Part shown: positions 56,201 to 64,000 of the stretch, piece after piece
Layout of the letters: each line of letters opens with the position of its first letter
Numbering within the stretch: position 1 is the first letter of the stretch
NCBI GenBank assembly: GCA_025526915.1
Contig: JAHLKH010000082.1
Location: forward strand, 47,452 to 111,451
Source of the DNA: Entophlyctis helioformis
Lineage: Eukaryota > Chytridiomycota > Chytridiomycetes > Chytridiales > Chytriomycetaceae
Length of the DNA stretch: 64,000 bases
Reading direction: 5' to 3'
Position numbers and translations under genes: made by a program
Notes under the pieces: generated by a model
Databases searched by the model: none
What the model saw: only the letters and a program-made list of their open reading frames with translations
What the model was told of the DNA's origin: nothing

Positions 56201-59200
56201 ACATCACGCTCGTCGATGTGCGGCCGCACAACCTGCACAATGCCGGCAGTCGATGTCGGCACAAACGACGTGCGCAGGATGGCGTGGTGCTGCACAAGCG
56301 TGCGGAATGCCGCCTCGAGTGCAGCCACATCGATCGCCTGCGTGGCTTGCAGTGGCACCTGGTTGATATATGCCGATGCATCCTGGATCGTCGCTGCAAC
56401 CATGCCAGACTGCAGTGGCGTGGCGGGGAATGCGTCCATGGTCGATGCATCCACTCCGAGTCGGTCAGCCCAGTCGGCTGCAATCTCATCGAGCGTGTCC
56501 TGAGAGAGAGCAGCAGCCGGCCACACTGGCGTGCTGTCAGAGCCAGAGTCGCCAGACAGCGGCCTTCTCGGCGAGTGCGGCCGAGCGTGACAGCGTCTGT
56601 GTCTTGAACAGCTGCGGCACGGTGATCGGCAGACCCGCACGCTGGCAGGCTGTTGCCGTTTTGATGGCCGAGATCGAGTCGCCACCGAGTGCAAAGAACG
56701 ACGTGTTGCGGCCGATCGACTCGACCTGCACGCCAAGCACATCGGCCCACACGGCTGCCATGCGCATCTCGGCATCGCTCGACAGGCTCTCGACTGCAAT
56801 CACAACATCCATGGCTGCGAGTGCCTTCTTGTCCGCCTGCCATTCATCCCAAACCGCCATCATCAATCGCATGTGTCAGCGTCATCTTCCTCGTCACCAT
56901 CGCTCAAATGCCCGCATTCATCGCCTGCTCACCTTGCCGTTGACATTCATCGGCATCGTCTCCAACAGCACAATCGCGGACGGCACCATGTACTGCGGCA
57001 GTTTTCCGTGTGCGTGCTCAAGGATTGCCTCAACAGCAACACTCGCCGGTGTCACAAACGCAACAATCGCTCCATCGCGCACCATCGTCACAACGCCTTG
57101 TACTCCTGCGCACTGCTGCAGCACCTTGGACACCTCCTCAAGCTCAATGCGGTATCCCTTGACCTTGACTTGATCGTCACTGCGGCCGAGATACTCGATC
57201 TGGCCGTCGGCGTTCCATCGTCCAATGTCGCCAGTGTCGTACATGCGTGTGTCCGGCTGGCTGATGTCCGCCACAAACTTCTCGGCTGTCAAGTCGGGAC
57301 GGTTCAAGTATCCGCGCGCAATGCCAACACCGCCAATGAACAGGCGGCCCTTGATGCCGACGGGGACAGTGCGCAGCTGGTCGTCAAGCACGTAGATGCG
57401 CGTGTTTGCAAGCGGCTTGCCGAGCGTCACATGCGATCCTGGATGCAGCTGCGATGTCGCTGTTGCGAGAATCGTCGTCTCGGTTGCGCCATAGTCCGAG
57501 TACAGCTTGACGTGTTCCGCCCACAGATCTACCTGTGACTGTGGCAATGCTTCCGAAACGAGGAAGACCACTTGCAAGTTCGGGTAGTCGAGTGGCGCAA
57601 TATGCTGCAAACCACTCGGCGATATCGAAAGTACGTTGGCCTTGGCAATCATTTCCAGAACAGATTCCTTGGAGAACAAGAGCAGAGTCGCTCCGGTCGT
57701 AAGCGCCGAAAGAATGTCGTGCAATGCCGAATCCACACTGATAGTGAATGTCTGCGACATGTTGATGCCTGGTGCCAGGTGGTCGGCAATCGGATGGTAC
57801 ACCACACGGTCGTGGATGCCACCATGCTCGATCAGCACTCCCTTGGGCAGTCCAGTCGTGCCTGACGTGAAGATGGTGTATGCGAGTGCATCAGCCGTCG
57901 CAATCTCGGCTGCCTTGGTGGTCGGCAGATCCGAGGGAAGAGCGTCCAGGTGGAACACCAGTCCGCCGTACGTGGATGGCACGGCGTGTGCTGCAGCAGC
58001 CGTCGTGAGCACATGGCCCACGTTGCACGACTCGAGCATGTAGCTGATGCGGTCGGCTGGGGTGGATGCCTCGATGGGGACGAATGCAGCGCCAGACTTG
58101 AGCACGCCGAGGAGTCCAACAACAAACTCGATCGACCGAGTCACAATGAGCGCAACAGACGTCTCGCGAGTTGCACCGTGCGACTGAAGCAGATGAGCGA
58201 CCTGGTTGGCGCGTGCATCCAGCTGTGCGTATGTGACGGTCAAAGTGCCGTCATCCAGAGCAACAGCATCGGCGTTGAGAGCAGCGCACGCCTCGAACGC
58301 GTTGTGGACAAGATCGTATGTGTGCGGCTTGACGGGACCGTGTGCAAACTCGGCCAGTTTCTGCTGCTGTTCAGCTGTAAGCTGGTCAAGCTCAGCAACT
58401 GTCATCTCGCCGTCAATCGCTGATTCGCCTGCGAGTTGGCAAAGGACAGTCGAAAACTTGTCGATCATCGACCGCACCACCGACTCGTGGACGTTGTGTG
58501 CCTCGAACGTGCATGACACGTTGAGCTTGTTTCCGTCTTGCTCAATCGCAATTGACAGAGGGTAATCAACAAACTCTTGTCCATCGACCATGTCGAGACT
58601 GAATGGCAGCTCGACACCGTCAATGCCGCCCGTCGGATAGTTCTCAAACACCATGATCGTGTCAAACAGCTTGTCCGTCGTTGGCACGCCTGACCATCGC
58701 TGCACGTCCACAAGCGAGCTGTGCGAGTGCGGCATTGCATCCGCCGAAAAGGACTGCATCGTTGCAAGCAGCTGCGACGCCGTCATGTCGTCCGTCAGCC
58801 GTGCTGGCACAGGGATCGTGTTGATGAGCACACCGACCGTCTGGTCCAGGCCGTCAATGCTGCCGTCGCGTCCCGACACAACCGAGCCAAACACGACGTG
58901 CTCGCTGCGTGTGTAGTGTCGCAGTGTCATGGCCCAGGCGGCACGCAGCAGTGTCGACACCGTGACTCCCTGCGTCTTGCACACCTCATTGAGTCGTGCA
59001 AGCGTCACAATCTCCTCGAAGCGCTTGTACTTGGGTCCGAGAAGTGCATCGGTATCGGGTTTGGGAAGCGAGAGCTTGGCTGTGTTGGCGACCTGCGACA
59101 GCGACTCGGCCCAGAACGCCTGGCTGGCTTCGCGAGACTGGCTGATCTGCCACTCGACATAGTCGCGGAACGATGCTCCCTCGGCGACCACCGGCTGGCC

Positions 59201-62200
59201 AATGCATGCTTGGATGAGGTTTCCTGTGACAATGGGCGACGACCAACCATCCGTGACAGAGTGGTGCTGTGTCCAGAATAGGCGGACGCGGCCGTCTGAC
59301 ATATCGAATGCGGTGGATGTGTGTCAATGGCAGTCAGTACAAACCATACAATACATGGAGTCATCGGTGTCGTCTCTTACCTTTGATAGCAACGCTGTGG
59401 AAGCGATGGAACGACTTGCTTGCCATGCTGAAGCCGCGTTGGCGGTCGGATGCAAGGAACGCGTCTGTCATGGCATCAAGCGACTGCGTGTCGACCGGCC
59501 ACGTGTCTGCACTGCGTGTCCATTCGCTGTGGTCCGCCTTGGCAACAACCTGGACGAGACCGCCGCTGGTCGACACAAACGCCGTGCGCAGGATCGGGAA
59601 CTGTTCTGCAACTGCCCCAAACGCCTCCTGCAGCGTCGCAATGTCCAGATCGCCACGAATGTCAAACACCGTCTGCACGACATACTCGCTCGGGTCGCGC
59701 ATCATCGCTGACAGGAATCCAAGCTGCAGCGGCGTCACCGGGTACATGTCGTCCATATCCACTGGCCGCAGTCCAAGCACAGCAAACGCCTCGGATTCTG
59801 CCTCGGCAAGCGCAGCCTCAGACGGCAGCAGCGGCACATCGGCAAGAACGCGACCGCCGATCGTCTCAGCATCTGTGCAGTGCGCAACAATGCGCTGCAT
59901 CCACACTGACCACTGCGACATCCACGACTCGAGCATCTCTGCCGTCATCATGAAGTCTTCGGATATCACATCCAGAACAAGATCCGCTCCATCGTGAAGA
60001 CAGCTGATGTTGCACGGGTGGAACAGCCTGTCGTCTGGGTTGACGGACCAAGACTCCTCGAGCGTCGTGTCCATGGCAAAGAACGCATCGTCGCCCTCGA
60101 GAGACTGGAACCGACCGAGGTAGTTGAACGAAATGCGGTGGCCGGCATGCGACTGAATGGCTGCCGTGGCGTCACTGGATGGTGCAAGGTGCTTGACGGT
60201 ACCATACGACAGTCCCTTGTGCGGCACACTGCGCAGCTTGTGCTTGACCTGCCGCAGCACATCGCCAATGTGCGACTCGCGAGACGCGGTGAACATGGCC
60301 GGGTAGATCGTCGTGAACCAGCCAACCGTGTTGGTGACGTCGAGACCGTCAGTCCATGGCTCGCGTCCGTGACCCTCGAGATCGATGCACAGCTGGTGGC
60401 TGCTGTTGCTGTCTGCCGACGACCGCACATTGGCCAGTGCGAGTGTGAGCGCAGCAAGCACAATGTCCTGGATGTTGGTGCCATACGGCATATTGGCGGC
60501 ATCAAGCTGGCTGGTGATCGATGCATCCACGATGCCGCGACTGTTGTGGGTCTTGGATGCCACGAGAGCACCATCTGCAGACGCCAGATCGGGCTGCTTG
60601 CCAAAGCCGTCGTCGTGGCCCATGAATGCGTCCCACTTGGCAATGCTGGCGGCATTCAGCTGGGCCGCAAACTCGGTCTGCTGCTCTGACCACGCCTTGA
60701 ACGAGAGCGTCTTGGGCGGCAGCGAGCCGCCAGTCAGCAGCGTCTGCAAGTCGTCCATCAGGATGCGCCACGACACGAGATCCACGACCAGATGGTGTGC
60801 GGTAAACAGCAGACGCTGCGTGCCGTCGGGAAGACCAAACAGCGATGCTGCAAAGACGGGGCCGTCGGTGAGGGACAGCGACTGCTGCACGCTGCGCACG
60901 GCGGCCTCGAGGTCGTCGACAGATGCGAGCGGCACAAACGGCACATCGACGGCGGGAATGGCGTCGGGTGCCAGGATGTGCTGCGACCAAGCCACGGTAC
61001 CAGACACAGCATCCACAGAACGCGTGTATCGTGTGCGGAACACGTCGTGGTGCGTGGCGAGAGCAGCGATGGCCGAGCGCAGAGACGCAGCGTCGAGGGC
61101 ATCGCGTGGCTTGACAACAAAGCCTTGGTTGAAGTGGTTGATGTCCAGCCACTGATGGTTGAAGAACTTGTGCTGGACGGGCGTCAACGGCACAGGGCCA
61201 GAGACTGGCGCAAACAGCTGTGCGTCATCGACGGTGGCAACGACCTTGGCGGCGGCAGCGAGCGACGACAGCCGAGACAGCTTGAAGATCTGGGCAGTGG
61301 TGATGGCGAAGCCGGCGGTCTTGGCCTTGGCAACAAGACGAATGGCCGAGATCGAGTCGCCACCAAGTGCAAAGAACGACGTGTTGCGGCCAATCGACTC
61401 GACCGGCACGCCAAGCACATCGGCCCACACGGCTGCCATGCGCATCTCGGCATCGCTCGACAGGCTCTCGACGACAATCACAACGTCCATGGCGGCGAGT
61501 GCCTTCTTGTCCGTCTTGCCGTTGGTGTTGGTCGGCATGGCGTCCAGTCCCACAAACACGGCAGGAACCATGTACGCTGGCAGGTGCTCTGACACCACAT
61601 CGCGCAGCTCGTCGGCGTCAATGTCGGCTGGTGTCACAAAGCCAACCAGGTGTGTCTTGTCCTTGACGATCGCTGCGGCTGCCGACACTCGCGGGTGCTT
61701 CATCAGTGCGGCTGCAACCTCGTCCAGCTCAATGCGGTATCCCTTGAGCTTGACCTGGTCGTCGCGGCGTCCAATGATCTCGAAGCGGCCGTCGGGAAGC
61801 ATGCGTCCGAGATCGCCCGTCTTGAACATGCGGCTGCCACACTTGGCTGCAAACTCGCCGCTCGCAAACGGATCAGCCAGGAACTTGTCGGCCGTCATCT
61901 CGGGAAGGTTGATGTATCCAGGCGACACGCCAATGCCGCCAATGAACATCTCGCCCATCACGCCAGCAGGCACGCGGCGCATCTGCTCGTCGAGGATGTA
62001 GCACGAGGCGTTGTCGATGGCAGATCCGATTGTGATGTCATCGCCAACAATGAGCTTGGCGGCGTGCGACATGATCGAGATCTCAGACGGTCCATATGCG
62101 TTCGTGAATGTGACCTTGGACGACCACAGATCCTTGAGCTCCTTGGGACACGCCTCACCACCGACAGCAACGCTTTTGAGGTTGGGGAACTGGCTGGGTG

Positions 62201-64000
62201 ATCCGAGATGGGCAAGGCCGGTCGGCGTGATGAAGATCGAGTTGACCATTTGCACAAACTCGAGTGTATCGTTGCCTCTGAGCACGAGAGTGGCGCCATT
62301 GTTCAGAGCGGACCATGTCTCCCATTGGCAGCCGTCGAATCCGACTGCCATGAACTGCGCCATTCGCATGCCTGGAGTACATCCGAATCGCTGGTTGCAG
62401 TTGCTGACGATGTTGATGGCACCAGCGTGCGGCACTGGCACGCCCTTGGGGTTGCCCGTCGAGCCTGATGTGTAAACGATCATGAACACATCCGATCGAG
62501 ATGCGGCGTGCTGCTTGTCTGCGATGCCTGGAATGCGACAACGTCCTTGTTTGATGCGGCTGTCTGGAGAGCATCGGCCGACACCATCACGACTCGCACG
62601 GTAGATGGCAGCTGCAGCTGGTCGATACGCTCGCGCTCAGACTCGGTCGACAGCACAACCGTCACGCCGGCATCGGCGAGAATGAACCGGATGCGCTCGG
62701 CTGGGAACTTGGAGTCGAGCGGCACAATCGTCGCGCCGGTCTTGAGCACAGCGAGCAGTGCAAGCGGGAACTCGAGGCATCGCTGCATGATCACTGCGAC
62801 GCGCGAGCCAACACCAATGCCGCCAAGTGCAACGATCTGGTTGGCAAGCAGAGTGCCGCACTTGTCCAGTTCGCCATACGTGATCGACTCGTCGCCGTAC
62901 TCGACGGCCGTCCAGTCGGGATGCTCCACTGCGCGTGCCTCGAAGCCGTGGTGCACTGCCTCGTATGGCAGATCCACGAGTGGTCCGAAGCTGTGTGCGT
63001 CGAGCAGCTGCTTCTGAGCAGGTGACAGATCCCACAGCGACTCGATCGACGACTTGGATACGACTGCGGCTGCAAGCTGGCCGACCGTGAAGTCAAACTC
63101 GGCAAGCATCGACGACGCCTGTGAGTACGACAGCTGCGAGAAGTCGTACAGTGCCGTCAGCGTAATGTCACTCTCACTCGGGAACATGATCAGCTCGAAT
63201 GTGTACGCCAATGAACGCGACGATCCTTGCGATTCAACTTGGCTGAACGGCAGCTGGCCAGCAGCATCGCCTGATAGACGGTCGTCCTCTGGCAGGTTCT
63301 CAAACCACAAACAGTGTCTGGAACAGCTTGGCGTCCGATGCGAGGCCGCTCCACTTGTGCACGTCGATCAGACCCGTGTGCGAGTGTGGCAGCATCTGTC
63401 CGTGGTCCGACTGCACGGCACGAAGGACATTGGCTGCATCAGTGCCATCCGAGTTGATGCGCACTCGGCACGGCACGGTGTTGATCATGGCTCCAACAAT
63501 GCTGCAGTCAAGGATGCATGTGCGAGTGTCAGTTCAACAGCCATGCACACACAAGTCACAAGCAGCAGCAACAGCATGCCACTCACCGGTCGGCACCAGC
63601 AACGGGAATGTCACGGCCAGACAGCACCTGGCCAAACACGACATCGCTGGATCGCGTGTACTTGCGCAGCGTCATGGCCCATGCTGCCTTGAGGAACACG
63701 GCGACCGTGACGCCTGCCGCCTTGCACGCTGCCTGCATCTGCGCATCGGCAGGCTGCACTCGAGCGACAGCGGCCTGTCTTCGGAGGCGTCCTCAGAGTC
63801 CCACTTGCCGAGCGAGAGTGGCTCGGCTGGTGCAACCACCGGCAAGGTACTCGCGCCAGAAGGCCTCGGTGGCGGCTGCATCCTGTGCGGTATATAGTCC
63901 ACCACAGACCGGAATGCGGGTCGCTCCTCGAGTGCGTGGCCGCCATACGCTGCAAGCAGGTCTCCCACATCATCGGCAGGGACCAGCCATCGTACAGCGT
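52366..64000 (-). CDS. non-ribosomal peptide synthetase with C-terminal FSH1-type hydrolase (5' end outside window)
   Basis: Multidomain assembly-line enzyme; about 3,800 residues lie in the window. Order on the coding strand: partial C1, A1-T1-E1, C2-A2-T2, C3-A3-T3, serine hydrolase. A-domain cores are SGSTGNPKG (A1) and SGTTGLPKG (A2, A3); T domains carry GGDS; C motifs are HHSVTDGWS (C2) and HHTLYDGWS (C3); E1 has HHLVVDLVSW. Introns splice in frame near 63500-63585, 59300-59380, about 56837-56930, about 55535-55618, about 53533-53630 and 53004-53070. One-base frame changes occur near 54265 (A3), 56555 (T2-C3 linker), 55655 (C3), 52430 (tail) and several times after 63730. E1 predicts a D-residue. 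At least three building blocks are expected. The product is unknown, and no tailoring genes lie to the left. Confidence 0.9.
53240..55520 (-). other. NRPS module 3: C3 end, A3, T3
   Basis: A3 spans about 55050-53620 and T3 about 53530-53250. Aligning by eye to GrsA, the specificity residues read about D-A-Q-S-F-G-D-I-L-K, with part of the pocket read across a frame change near 54265. The intron after the NGK of motif A10 (donor about 53630) is at the same place as in module 2. Confidence 0.75.
55535..56480 (-). other. NRPS C3 condensation domain
   Basis: Starts with PATPLQSGMVAATIQ and carries HHTLYDGWS at about 56040. The stretch 55615-56030 is nearly identical to 63585-64000 (C1). Near 55655 one base fewer than in C1 breaks the frame. 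Confidence 0.8.
56560..58400 (-). other. NRPS module 2: A2 and T2
   Basis: A2 spans about 58370-56930 without frame breaks and T2 about 56835-56640. The specificity residues by eye read about D-S-H-S-F-V-D-I-L-K. Both ends of A2 are nearly identical to A3; the central pocket region is not. Confidence 0.8.
58400..59770 (-). other. NRPS C2 condensation domain
   Basis: Follows the E domain, so it should be of the D-C-L type. It starts with PVTPLQLGFLSAMM and has HHSVTDGWS (about 59245) after the intron 59300-59380, which splices I-K to D-G-R-V. Confidence 0.8.
59850..63010 (-). other. NRPS module 1: A1, T1 and epimerization domain E1
   Basis: A1 spans about 63000-61540 (core motif SGSTGNPKG at about 62460), T1 about 61500-61290 (LGGDS), and E1 about 61190-59850 (HHLVVDLVSW, VGWFTTIYP, SFNYLG). 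Specificity residues by eye are about D-G-W-F-A-G-A-I-M-K. There is no intron after NGK here, unlike modules 2 and 3. The A1 frame changes near 62490, between two long open stretches. Confidence 0.85.

Overview
The window looks like nuclear DNA of a GC-rich, compact fungal genome. The evidence is a class IV type chitin synthase, a Zn2Cys6 transcription factor, a fungal-type cystathionine gamma-synthase, a SAGA Ada1 subunit, a DUF4246 fragment, short spliceosomal introns (about 60-270 nt, several with GC-AG ends) and very short intergenic gaps. An early-diverging, possibly zoosporic fungus would fit, but that is an inference and no marker here settles it.

Layout. 287-10280 (minus) is one very large coiled-coil gene; its centre is a tandem array of 120-bp units, each encoding two TQT motifs of the kind bound by dynein light chain LC8. 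10335-11826 (plus) is a FLX1/SLC25A32-type mitochondrial carrier, followed by cystathionine gamma-synthase (11870-14430, plus). 14488-18530 (minus) is gamma-tubulin complex component 5. Next come an orphan gene (18602-19988, plus), a SAM methyltransferase (20215-21004, minus), a large tail-anchored protein (21135-23924, minus), a small Cys-rich single-pass protein (24019-24843, minus), SAGA Ada1 (25100-27531, minus), chitin synthase (28031-31259, minus), a Zn2Cys6 factor (31974-34718, minus), a mitochondrial PPR protein (34817-36436, minus) and a second mitochondrial carrier (36733-37958, plus). Two disordered proteins follow (38144-41046 and 41484-43022, minus); the first has two RVxF-type motifs. 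43390-45742 holds two broken PRP6 fragments around a short-chain dehydrogenase (44276-45067, plus). Then come a secreted 5'-nucleotidase (45970-48132, plus), a tRNA-Tyr (48485-48567, minus), a truncated DUF4246 gene (48928-49543, plus), a four-helix membrane protein (49655-50386, minus) and a small coiled-coil protein (50770-51397, minus).

The last 11.6 kb (52366 to the window edge, minus) is one non-ribosomal peptide synthetase gene: partial C1, A1-T1-E1, C2-A2-T2, C3-A3-T3, then a C-terminal FSH1-type serine hydrolase where a thioesterase would normally be. Modules 2 and 3 share long near-identical stretches, while the substrate-pocket part of their A domains differs. This is the most distinctive metabolic locus here; the LC8-motif array is the most distinctive structural one.

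Caution on sequence quality. Nearly every long gene shows at least one isolated one-base frame change inside a clearly conserved domain. Many lie in simple repeats or beside a near-identical paralogue that lacks the change. The simplest reading is uncorrected insertion/deletion errors in the assembly, although real decay is possible for the PRP6 fragments and the repeat array. Gene spans below run through these breaks.
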